Assembly (NCBI GenBank): GCA_903930035.1
Contig: CAIYXG010000238.1
Coordinates: 1 to 6,896 of the forward strand
DNA length: 6,896 bases
Reading direction: 5' to 3'
DNA from: an uncultured Actinomycetes bacterium
GTDB lineage: Bacteria > Actinomycetota > Acidimicrobiia > Acidimicrobiales > Microtrichaceae
Positions 1-6,896 of this stretch are shown here, one piece after another. The position numbers and the translations under genes are program-made. Below the pieces are notes generated by a model. It saw only the letters and a program-made list of their open reading frames with translations. It was not told the DNA's origin and did not search any database. Position 1 is the stretch's first letter; each line of letters starts with the position of its first letter.

Positions 1-8
1 CAAGAATC

Positions 9-22
9 TGCAAATGGTTGCA
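9..22. promoter_or_regulatory. Candidate ARG box (ArgR operator) upstream of argC
   Basis: The sequence TGCAA-ATGG-TTGCA is a perfect 5-bp inverted repeat with a 4-base spacer. This is the same geometry as the classical ArgR half-site pair TGAAT-N4-ATTCA, and the TGCA-type arms resemble those described for actinobacterial ARG boxes. It lies about 33 bases before the argC ATG, in the only AT-rich patch near the operon, and the window encodes an ArgR. A direct repeat TGCAAAT (9-15 and 19-25) overlaps it, one helical turn apart. A weak -10-like AAGAAT lies at 2-7, but the promoter cannot be placed because the window starts here. The site is seen directly; the operator function is inferred. Confidence 0.55.
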
Positions 23-29
23 AATTCCT

Positions 30-42
30 GCGGCTGCGCCGC
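30..42 (+). other. Small GC hairpin in the argC leader
   Basis: GCGGC (30-34) and GCCGC (38-42) form a perfect 5-bp stem with a 3-base TGC loop, ending just before the argC Shine-Dalgarno sequence. It could modulate access to the ribosome binding site, but short GC stems arise easily in DNA of this composition. No leader peptide or longer attenuator is visible. Confidence 0.25.
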
Positions 43-43
43 T

Positions 44-47
44 AGGG
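44..47 (+). promoter_or_regulatory. Shine-Dalgarno sequence deciding the argC start
   Basis: AGGG lies 7 bases before ATG 55 but only 1 base before the in-frame GTG at 49. The spacing favours ATG 55 as the argC start. Confidence 0.5.
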
Positions 48-54
48 TGTGCCC

Positions 55-1074
55 ATGATTCCTGTAGGCATCGTGGGCGGGTCCGGGTTCACCGGCGCCG
101 AGCTCCTGCGTCTCTGCGCGTCGCACCCCGAGTTCTCCGTCCAGTTCGCCACGGGCGACTCGCAGGCGGGGACGGAGGTCGCCGACCTCTACCCGAGCCT
201 GGCGGCCGCGTACCGGGGCACCACCTTCGTCCCCTGGGACCCCGCGCTGCTCGACGGTGTGGAGGCCGTGTTCGTGGCGCTCCCGCACGGCAGGAGCCAG
301 GAGCTCATGGACCACGTCCTCGGCCGGGTCCGCGTCGTGGTGGACCTCGGCGCCGACTTCCGTCTGCCGGACCCTGCCACCTACGAGGCCTGGTACCACG
401 AGCCGCACACCCGGCCCGACCTGCTCGACCAGTTCGTCTACGGCCTTCCCGAGCTCTACCGGGAGCAGGTCCGGGGGGCCGCGGCGGTCGCCAACCCCGG
501 CTGCTACCCGACCGCCGCCTCGCTCGCCCTGGCGCCGCTGGTGCGGGCGGGTCTCGTCGAGCCGGCAGGGCTCGTCGTCGACGCCGTCTCCGGGGTCTCC
601 GGCGCCGGCCGGCCGCCCAAGCCGACCACCACGTTCTGCGCCGTCGACGAGGACGTGACCGCCTACGGGCTCCTCGACCACCGGCACACGCCCGAGATGG
701 AGATGAACACCGGCGGCTCCGTGCTGTTCACCCCCCACCTGGTCCCCATGAACCGGGGCATCCTGGCCACCTGCTACGGCCGCCCGACGTCCTCGTCCAC
801 CTCGACCGAGGACGCCCTGTCGGCACTCGCGGCGTTCTACGCCGACGAGCCGTTCGTGGTGGTCTCGGAGCGGTCGCCCTCGACCAAGGCCACGCTGGGG
901 TCCAACTCGGTGCACCTCACCGCGCGGGTGGACGCACGCACCGGCACCGTCGTGGCCATCGCGGCGCTCGACAACCTCTGCAAGGGTGCCTCGGGCGCCG
1001 CGGTGCAGAACGCCAACCTGGCCCTCGGTCTCGACGAGACCGCCGGCCTGCCGCTGACCGGGACGTACCCATGA
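55..1074 (+). CDS. argC: N-acetyl-gamma-glutamyl-phosphate reductase
   Basis: ArgC is a cytosolic enzyme that reduces N-acetylglutamyl 5-phosphate to N-acetylglutamate 5-semialdehyde with NADPH, the third step of arginine synthesis. The protein is 339 residues, typical for the family. Visible are the N-terminal dinucleotide-binding motif GGSGFTG (about residues 8-14), the catalytic cysteine in ANPGCYPT (Cys150), the conserved YGLLDHRHTPE segment with the active-site histidine region (about 204-214), TPHLVPMNRGI (about 226-236) and a C-terminal DNLCKGASG loop (about 306-314). An in-frame GTG at 49 would add two residues, but the Shine-Dalgarno spacing favours ATG 55. The stop overlaps the argB start as ATGA, implying translational coupling. 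It is the first gene after the candidate ARG box. argJ, which often follows argC in actinobacteria, is absent. Identity is secure; only the start is uncertain. Confidence 0.97.
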   Translation: MIPVGIVGGSGFTGAELLRLCASHPEFSVQFATGDSQAGTEVADLYPSLAAAYRGTTFVPWDPALLDGVEAVFVALPHGRSQELMDHVLGRVRVVVDLGADFRLPDPATYEAWYHEPHTRPDLLDQFVYGLPELYREQVRGAAAVANPGCYPTAASLALAPLVRAGLVEPAGLVVDAVSGVSGAGRPPKPTTTFCAVDEDVTAYGLLDHRHTPEMEMNTGGSVLFTPHLVPMNRGILATCYGRPTSSSTSTEDALSALAAFYADEPFVVVSERSPSTKATLGSNSVHLTARVDARTGTVVAIAALDNLCKGASGAAVQNANLALGLDETAGLPLTGTYP

Positions 1075-1955
1075 CCACCTTCGACCCCCGCACCGACCCG
1101 CAGACCGCGGTCGAGGTGCTGCTCCAGGCCCTGCCCTACATCGAGAAGTTCCGCGGCTCCGTCGTCGTCGTGAAGTTCGGCGGCAACGCCATGGTCGACC
1201 CCGACCTGTTCGCCCGGTTCGCCGAGGACGTCGTGCTCATGCACCGCGTCGGCATGAAGCCCGTCGTGGTGCACGGCGGCGGCCCGCAGATCGGGGAGTG
1301 GCTGGCCCGGATGGGCAAGGAGTCCGAGTTCGTCGACGGCCGGCGCGTGACCGACGCCGAGACCCTCGAGGTCGCGAAGATGGTCCTGATCGGCAAGGTC
1401 AACTCCGACGTGGTCACGGCCCTCAACCGGTTCGGCCCCGTGGCGCTGGGGCTCTCCGGGACCGACGCGCAGCTCCTCACGGCCGCGGCCCACGACCCCG
1501 AGCTCGGCTTCGTCGGGCAGGTCACGGGCGTGGACACCACGCTCATCGAGCGGACCCTGGCCATGGACCTGGTCCCGGTGATCGCCACCATCGGCGCCGA
1601 CGCCGAGGGGCAGGCCTACAACATCAACGCCGACGACGTCGCGTCCTCCGTCGCCGAGGCGCTCGGGGCCGAGAAGCTCATCATGCTCACCGACGTGCCC
1701 GGGCTGCTCGCCGACGTCGACGACCCGTCGTCGCTGATCCAGCGCGTGAGCACGGCGCAGGTCGACCAGCTGGTCGCCGACGGGACGGTGGCGGGCGGCA
1801 TGGTGCCCAAGCTCGAGGGCTGCGCCCAGGCCATCAGCAACGGGGTCGGCTCGGTCCACCTCATCGACGGCCGGGTCCCGCACGCACTGCTCCTCGAGCT
1901 GTTCACCGACGCGGGCGTCGGCACGATGGTCCACCGGGAGGAGGTCGGGCCGTGA
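1071..1955 (+). CDS. argB: Acetylglutamate kinase
   Basis: ArgB phosphorylates N-acetylglutamate with ATP, the second and usually controlling step of the pathway. The protein is 294 residues and belongs to the amino acid kinase family. Motifs seen are KFGGNAM (about 35-41, phosphate-binding Lys35), VVVHGGGPQI (65-74), FVDGRRVTD (87-95, acetylglutamate-binding arginine), GLSGTDAQLL (127-136), YNINADDVA (183-191), LTDVPGLL (206-213), GGMVPKLE (242-249, Lys247) and the C-terminal LIDGRVPHALLLELFTD block (264-280). A long N-terminal extension ending in LPYIEKFRG precedes the first beta strand; with the GVGTMV end it resembles arginine-inhibited hexameric kinases rather than the short E. coli type, so feedback inhibition by arginine is likely. 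The start overlaps the argC stop by 4 bases with only a weak GGGA (1060-1063) upstream, consistent with coupled translation. It overlaps argD by GTGA. Confidence 0.98.
   Translation: MTTFDPRTDPQTAVEVLLQALPYIEKFRGSVVVVKFGGNAMVDPDLFARFAEDVVLMHRVGMKPVVVHGGGPQIGEWLARMGKESEFVDGRRVTDAETLEVAKMVLIGKVNSDVVTALNRFGPVALGLSGTDAQLLTAAAHDPELGFVGQVTGVDTTLIERTLAMDLVPVIATIGADAEGQAYNINADDVASSVAEALGAEKLIMLTDVPGLLADVDDPSSLIQRVSTAQVDQLVADGTVAGGMVPKLEGCAQAISNGVGSVHLIDGRVPHALLLELFTDAGVGTMVHREEVGP
1936..1945 (+). promoter_or_regulatory. Strong Shine-Dalgarno sequence deciding the argD GTG start
   Basis: GGGAGGAGGT lies within the end of argB. Its AGGAGG core (1939-1944) is 7 bases before GTG 1952, which supports that GTG over the in-frame ATG at 1973. 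Confidence 0.7.
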
Positions 1956-3193
1956 CGACGCACCGGCAGGCCATGGCGGCGCCCGACGACATGGTGCGCT
2001 GCCCGATCATGCCCACCTACGGGCCCCCCTCCGTGGAGTTCGTCCGTGGCGAGGGCTCGTGGCTCTGGGACCTCCAGGGGGCGCAGTACCTGGACCTGCT
2101 GTCGGGCCTGGCGGTGACGTCGCTGGGCCACGCCCACCCCGAGGTGGCGGCCGCCGTGGCGGCGCAGGCGTCCACGCTGCTCCACGTCTCCAACCTCTTC
2201 GGCACCGAGCACCAGGCACCCGTGGCCACCACCCTCGACCGCCTGCTCGGGGGAGGTGGACAGGTGTTCTTCTGCAACTCGGGCGCCGAGGCCAACGAGG
2301 CCGCCGTCAAGCTCGCCCGGAAGTGGGCCGGTGGCCCCGCCGGCAAGTACCAGGTCGTCTCGGCCCTCGGCAGCTTCCACGGCCGGACCCTGGCCACGCT
2401 GCACGCCACCGGACAGCCCGCCAAGCACGAGCCGTTCCAGCCGCTGCCGGCCGGGTTCCGCCACGTGGCGTGGAACGACGTCGACGCCCTCGACGCCGCG
2501 CTCGACGGCTCGGTGGCCGCAGTCCTGCTCGAGGCCGTGCAGGGCGAGGGCGGCGTCAACCCGGCCTCGGCCGAGTACTTCCAGGCCGTCCGGGCCCTCT
2601 GCACCGAGCGGGACGTCCTGTTCATGGTCGACGAGGTCCAGACGGGCCTCGGCCGCTGCGGCTCGTGGTTCGCGCACCAGCAGCTGGGCGTCCGGCCCGA
2701 CGTGGTGACGATGGCCAAGGCCCTCGGGAACGGCGTCCCGGTCGGTGCGTGCTGGGCCGACGCCTCGGTGGCCGCGGCGTTCGAGCCCGGCGACCATGCG
2801 ACCACCTACGGGGGGCAGCCCCTGGCGACGGCGGCCGCCCGGGCGGTGCTGACCGTCATGGAGCGCGAGGACGTCCCCGCCCGGGCCGCCGCGGCCGGGG
2901 CGCGGTTCCGGGCCGGACTGTCGCCCCTTCCGGGGGTCGCCGGGGTGCGGGGCATGGGGCTCCTGCTCGCCGTGGAGCTGGCGCCCGAGTGGCTCGCGCT
3001 GCGGCCGGCCAAGGTGGTGGCCGACGGGCTGCTGGCCCAGGGCGTCGTGGTCAACGCCGTCACCCCGACCGCACTGCGGCTCGCCCCGAGCCTGCTCATC
3101 AGTGACGCCGAGGTCGACGAGGCCGTGGCCCGGATCGCCGCGGTGCTCGACCAGCTCGCGCCGGCCGCCCCAGGAGAGGAGCCCCCCGCATGA
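1952..3193 (+). CDS. argD: Acetylornithine aminotransferase
   Basis: ArgD is a pyridoxal-phosphate enzyme that transfers an amino group from glutamate to N-acetylglutamate semialdehyde, giving N-acetylornithine. In many bacteria it also serves as the succinyldiaminopimelate aminotransferase of lysine synthesis. The 413-residue protein is a class III (fold type I) aminotransferase. It shows NSGAEANEAAVKLAR (109-123, cofactor phosphate binding), SFHGRTL (141-147), the cofactor-contacting aspartate in DEVQTGLGR (Asp227), the Schiff-base lysine in MAKALGNGVPVGA (Lys256), TTYGGQP (284-290) and the substrate-binding arginine region ALRLAP (374-379). TTYGGQP has Gln where many relatives have Asn (STFGGNP), a mild variation. 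The GTG start is favoured by a strong Shine-Dalgarno sequence at 1936-1945. It overlaps argB by GTGA and argF by ATGA. The operon context argues for ArgD rather than ornithine or GABA aminotransferase. Confidence 0.96.
   Translation: MTTHRQAMAAPDDMVRCPIMPTYGPPSVEFVRGEGSWLWDLQGAQYLDLLSGLAVTSLGHAHPEVAAAVAAQASTLLHVSNLFGTEHQAPVATTLDRLLGGGGQVFFCNSGAEANEAAVKLARKWAGGPAGKYQVVSALGSFHGRTLATLHATGQPAKHEPFQPLPAGFRHVAWNDVDALDAALDGSVAAVLLEAVQGEGGVNPASAEYFQAVRALCTERDVLFMVDEVQTGLGRCGSWFAHQQLGVRPDVVTMAKALGNGVPVGACWADASVAAAFEPGDHATTYGGQPLATAAARAVLTVMEREDVPARAAAAGARFRAGLSPLPGVAGVRGMGLLLAVELAPEWLALRPAKVVADGLLAQGVVVNAVTPTALRLAPSLLISDAEVDEAVARIAAVLDQLAPAAPGEEPPA
3172..3181 (+). promoter_or_regulatory. Shine-Dalgarno sequence for argF
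   Basis: AGGAGAGGAG near the end of argD contains two overlapping AGGAG-like cores. The second (3177-3181) is 8 bases before ATG 3190, supporting that start despite the overlap with argD. Confidence 0.65.
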
Positions 3194-4095
3194 CCCGCCA
3201 CCTGACCGAGGTCGACGACCTCACCGGGGCCGAGCTGCTCACCGTGCTCGACCGCGCCGAGCTGGCCGCGCCGCCCAAGGTCCTTGCCGACCAGGGTGCC
3301 GTGCTCCTGTTCGAGAAGCCGTCGGCGCGGACGCGCAGCTCGATGGAGCTGGCGGTCACGCAGCTCGGCGGCCACCCCGTCACGCTCCGCCACGAAGAGG
3401 TCGGGATCGACTCCCGGGAGTCGGCCGAGGACCTGGCACGGCTGTTCTCCGGGTACGGCCGGTTCATCGGCGCCCGGGTGTTCGAGCACGACAAGGTCGA
3501 GCGGCTGGCGGCCGCCGCGACCGTGCCGGTCGTCAACCTGCTGTCCGACGAGGCGCACCCGGTGCAGACCCTGGCCGACCTGCTGACGGTCCGGCAGGCC
3601 TTCGGCCACCTCGACGGGCTCACGGTCACCTACGTGGGCGACGCCAACAACGTCGCCCGGTCGCTCGGCATTGGCTGCGGACTGGTCGGCGCCCAGTTCC
3701 GGGTGTCGTCCCCGCAGGGCTACGGCTTCGTGGCGGCCGACGAGGCCCGGATCCGGGCCGCAGGGACGGACTTCCACACCGTGGAGGACCCCACCGAGGC
3801 CGTCGCCGGGGCCCATGTCGTCTACACCGACGCGTGGTACTCGATGGGCCAGGAGGCCGAGCAGCGCGAGCGGCGGGAGCGCTTTGCCGGCTGGCAGGTC
3901 AACGAGTCGCTCCTGGCCGCGGCGGACCCCGCGGCGGTGTTCCTGCACTGCCTGCCGGCCCACCGGGGCGACGAGGCCACCGACGGCGTCCTCGACGGGC
4001 CCCAGAGCCGGATCTGGCCGCAGGCGCACAACCGGCTGCACAGTGCCCGTGGGCTGCTCCTCTGGCTGTTCGACGGCGGGGCGGAGGGCGGGTGA
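3190..4095 (+). CDS. argF: Ornithine carbamoyltransferase, anabolic
   Basis: ArgF transfers the carbamoyl group of carbamoyl phosphate to ornithine, producing citrulline. The 301-residue protein has the normal two-domain transcarbamylase layout and length. The carbamoyl-phosphate site appears as EKPSARTRSS (42-51), matching the SxRTR motif, here SARTR where many relatives have STRTR. HPVQTLADLLT (123-133) is the HPxQ motif. VGDANNVARSL (149-159) lies in the ornithine domain, with DAWYSMGQE (214-222) as the SMG ornithine-binding loop and FLHCLPAHRG (251-260) holding the HCLP cysteine (Cys254). The SMG and HCLP motifs separate it from aspartate carbamoyltransferase. The anabolic role follows from its place among biosynthetic genes, not next to arcA or arcC. 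It overlaps argD by ATGA and shares one base with the argR start (TGATG). Confidence 0.97.
   Translation: MTRHLTEVDDLTGAELLTVLDRAELAAPPKVLADQGAVLLFEKPSARTRSSMELAVTQLGGHPVTLRHEEVGIDSRESAEDLARLFSGYGRFIGARVFEHDKVERLAAAATVPVVNLLSDEAHPVQTLADLLTVRQAFGHLDGLTVTYVGDANNVARSLGIGCGLVGAQFRVSSPQGYGFVAADEARIRAAGTDFHTVEDPTEAVAGAHVVYTDAWYSMGQEAEQRERRERFAGWQVNESLLAAADPAAVFLHCLPAHRGDEATDGVLDGPQSRIWPQAHNRLHSARGLLLWLFDGGAEGG
4083..4088 (+). promoter_or_regulatory. Shine-Dalgarno sequence deciding the argR start
   Basis: GGAGGG lies 6 bases before ATG 4095 but only 3 before the in-frame GTG at 4092, so the ATG is the better argR start. Confidence 0.6.
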
Positions 4096-4559
4096 TGGGT
4101 GCCAAGCAGCAGCGGCAGCACCGCATCGCCGGCCTCCTCGAGGAGCACCGGGTCACCAACCAGGCGCAGCTCGTCGAGCTCCTTGCCGGCGCCGGGGTCA
4201 AGGTCAACGGCTCCACCGTCTCCCGGGACCTCGAGGAGCTCGGGGCCATCAAGATCCGGATCCCCGGGGGCGAGACGGCCTACGCCATCCCCGAGATGCC
4301 GGCCGAGCAGGTCGCGCCCGAGGACCACCTGCGGCGCGTGCTCGGCGACTGGGTGGTCGAGGTGGAGCGCAGCGGGGACCTGGTCGTGCTGCGCACGCCC
4401 CCGGGGTCGGCCCACGTGGTCGCCTCGGCGCTCGACCGCGCCGGCGTGGACGGCGTGGTGGGTACTGTCGCCGGCGACGACACGCTCCTCGTCGTCGCGC
4501 ACGAGGAGCAGGGCCCGAAGGTGGCCCAGCACGTCAAGGACCTGGCCGGGCTGGGCTGA
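4095..4559 (+). CDS. argR: Arginine repressor ArgR
   Basis: ArgR is a hexameric DNA-binding protein that uses arginine as corepressor and represses arginine synthesis genes by binding ARG boxes. The 154-residue protein has the usual size. The N-terminal winged helix-turn-helix spans about residues 5-70, with the recognition region GSTVSRDLEELGAIKI (39-54). The C-terminal oligomerisation and arginine-binding domain (about 80-154) contains RTPPGSAHVVASALD (100-114) and GTVAGDDTLLVV (123-134), whose Asp128-Asp129 pair matches the arginine-contacting aspartates of the family. Both domains are intact, so it should be functional. Its start codon shares one base with the argF stop, so it is cotranscribed with the genes it presumably controls, giving negative autoregulation. 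The likely target in this window is the palindrome at 9-22. It is followed by the only real gap in the operon. Confidence 0.97.
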   Translation: MGAKQQRQHRIAGLLEEHRVTNQAQLVELLAGAGVKVNGSTVSRDLEELGAIKIRIPGGETAYAIPEMPAEQVAPEDHLRRVLGDWVVEVERSGDLVVLRTPPGSAHVVASALDRAGVDGVVGTVAGDDTLLVVAHEEQGPKVAQHVKDLAGLG

Positions 4560-4566
4560 CACGACC

Positions 4567-4592
4567 GCGCACCGGCCCCGGGGCCGGGGCGC
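4567..4592 (+). promoter_or_regulatory. Strong GC hairpin in the argR-argG gap
   Basis: The core is a perfect 16-base palindrome, CCGGCCCCGGGGCCGG (4572-4587). It is flanked by GCGC at 4567-4570 and 4589-4592, so the RNA can form a 4-bp stem, an A/G mismatch and a 6-bp stem closed by a CCGG loop. It begins 7 bases after the argR stop. No T-run follows, so it is not a classical intrinsic terminator; a U-less actinobacterial terminator, a partial attenuator, a pause site or an mRNA processing or stability element are all possible. The structure is directly visible; its role is unknown. Confidence 0.5.
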
Positions 4593-4595
4593 ACG

Positions 4596-4615
4596 CGGAC
4601 GACCACGGACGAACA
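4596..4615 (+). repeat. Imperfect 10-bp tandem repeat before argG
   Basis: CGGACGACCA (4596-4605) is followed directly by CGGACGAACA (4606-4615), matching at 9 of 10 positions. It sits between the GC hairpin and the argG Shine-Dalgarno sequence. One-helical-turn spacing would suit a protein binding site, but two short copies may be chance. Confidence 0.35.
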
Positions 4616-4629
4616 CAGAAGGAACGGAG
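4616..4629 (+). promoter_or_regulatory. Shine-Dalgarno sequence for argG
   Basis: A purine-rich stretch includes AGAAGGAA (4616-4624 region) and GGAG at 4626-4629, the latter 6 bases before ATG 4636. argG is the only gene here whose start does not overlap an upstream gene, so it relies on its own ribosome binding site. Confidence 0.6.
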
Positions 4630-4635
4630 ACTCAG

Positions 4636-5828
<1,193 letters not shown>

Positions 5829-5832
<4 letters not shown>

Positions 5833-6896
5833 GCGACCACCCGGCGGAGGACGCCGGCTCCCGGGGCCAGCTCTGGCACGGCCGGTTCGAGGTCGCTCCC
5901 GCGGCCGAGCTGGTCGCGTTCACCGAGAGCCTCAGCTACGACCGGCGGCTGCTGGTCGACGACGTCGCCTGCTCCAAGGCCCATGTGCGCGGCCTCCACC
6001 GTGGCGGCCTGCTCACCGACGACGAGCTTGGCGCCCTGCTCGGAGGCCTGGACGCCGTGGAGATGGAGTTCCGGGCCGGGCACCTGCGGACGGTGGAGAG
6101 CGACGAGGACGTCCACACCGCCATCGAGCGGCGCGTCACCGAGCTCGTCGGCCCGGTGGGCGGCAAGCTCCACACCGGACGCTCGCGGAACGACCAGGTG
6201 GCCGCCGCCTTCCGGCACTACCTCAAGCGCGCCCTGTCCGACGTGGCCGCCCGGGTGCTCGACCTCGTCGAGGTCCTGGCGGCGCGGGCCGACGAGGCCG
6301 GGACCGGCGACGACGCGGCGTACCTCCCCGGCTTCACCCACCTCCAGCAGGCCCAGCCGGTGCTGCTGGCGCACCACCTCATGGCCCACGCCTGGGCGCT
6401 CCTGCGCGACGTCGACCGCATCGACGACTGTCTCGACCGGGTCGACGTGTCCCCGCTCGGCGCCGGCGCGCTCGCCGGCTCGTCGCTGCCGCTGGACCCC
6501 GACGGCACGGCGTCGGACGCCGGGTTCGCCGCCCGGTTCGAGAACTCCCTCGACGCCACGTCGGACCGCGACTTCGCGGCCGAGACGCTGTTCGTCCTGT
6601 CCCTGTGCGCCGTGCACCTCTCCCGGATGGGCGAGGAGGTCGTGCTCTGGACGACCGACGAGTTCGGGTTCGCCCGCCTGGACGACCAGTACGCGACCGG
6701 CTCGTCCATGCTGCCGCAGAAGAAGAACCCCGACATCGCCGAGCTCGTGCGCGGCAAGTCGGGGCGCGTCTTCGGCAACCTCGTCTCGCTGCTGACGACG
6801 GCCAAGGGGCTTCCGCTGGCCTACAACAGCGACCTGCAGGAGGACAAGGAGCCGCTCTTCGACTCGATCGACACGGCCGTGTCCTCGCTGACGGTC
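5829..6896 (+). CDS. argH: Argininosuccinate lyase (3' end beyond window)
   Basis: ArgH splits argininosuccinate into arginine and fumarate, the last step of the pathway. The frame is open from GTG 5829 to the window edge (356 codons); full-length family members have roughly 450-480 residues, so about 100 C-terminal residues are missing here. It belongs to the fumarase/aspartase superfamily. Motifs are LWHGRF (15-20), DEDVHTAIE (92-100), the GKLHTGRSRNDQVA block (112-125), PGFTHLQQAQP (167-177, catalytic His171) and the mobile loop GSSMLPQKKNPD (291-302) with the catalytic serine pair Ser292/Ser293. The loop has Leu where the superfamily signature usually has Met (GSSxMPxKxN), and LWHGRF replaces the common LWGGRF. 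The start overlaps the argG stop by GTGA with no strong Shine-Dalgarno sequence, suggesting coupled translation. It could carry a C-terminal extension that cannot be seen from here. Confidence 0.96.

Noticed and set aside
18..1070. Upstream extension of the argB frame back to base 18
   Set aside because: It reads out of frame through argC and gives Arg/Gly-rich nonsense. Homology and the ATGA overlap place the argB start at 1071.
837..1934. Long open frame on the - strand opposite argC and argB
   Set aside because: Its translation is a low-complexity Arg/Gly/Asp/Val-rich mirror of the real genes, without recognisable motifs. Long antisense frames are expected in very GC-rich coding DNA.
2059..3105. 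348-codon + strand frame inside argD
   Set aside because: It is an Arg/Gly/Pro-rich out-of-frame reading of argD, whose own frame carries all aminotransferase motifs.
2806..4041. 411-codon open frame on the - strand opposite argD and argF
   Set aside because: It lies fully opposite two well-supported genes and has biased composition and no domain; it is a GC-driven shadow frame.
4567..4592. Classical rho-independent terminator after argR
   Set aside because: The stem is strong but no T-run follows, and argG and argH continue the same pathway on the same strand, so a full terminator is not supported.

Overview
The window is a nearly complete arginine biosynthesis operon, all on the + strand, from a very GC-rich bacterium. 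The high G+C, the strong preference for G or C at third codon positions, the GTG starts and the argC-argB-argD-argF-argR-argG-argH order (with argR placed between argF and argG) all point to an actinobacterium. Order and family are not resolved; a deep-branching high-GC lineage such as Acidimicrobiia is possible, but that is a guess.

Layout: bases 1-54 are a short leader. It is AT-rich for this sequence and carries an imperfect palindrome with the arm-spacer-arm geometry of an ArgR operator (ARG box), followed by a small GC hairpin and a Shine-Dalgarno sequence. Then come argC (55-1074), argB (1071-1955), argD (1952-3193), argF (3190-4095) and argR (4095-4559), each overlapping the next by 1 or 4 bases. 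A 76-base gap (4560-4635) contains a strong GC hairpin and a short tandem repeat. It is followed by argG (4636-5832) with its own Shine-Dalgarno sequence, and by argH (5829 to the window edge), which overlaps argG by 4 bases and is cut off after 356 codons. No stretch over 300 bases lacks a gene.

How the genes work together: ArgB phosphorylates N-acetylglutamate, ArgC reduces the acyl phosphate to the semialdehyde and ArgD transaminates it to N-acetylornithine. An enzyme outside this window must remove or transfer the acetyl group. ArgF then carbamoylates ornithine to citrulline, ArgG condenses citrulline with aspartate, and ArgH splits argininosuccinate into arginine and fumarate. ArgR is the arginine-dependent repressor expected to act on the leader, so the operon probably represses itself.

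The main oddity is the absence of argJ (ornithine acetyltransferase), which in many actinobacterial arg clusters lies between argC and argB. Here argC and argB overlap by ATGA with no remnant between them. I found no sign of a new defence, mobile or RNA system; this is a conserved metabolic operon with a few points worth checking.
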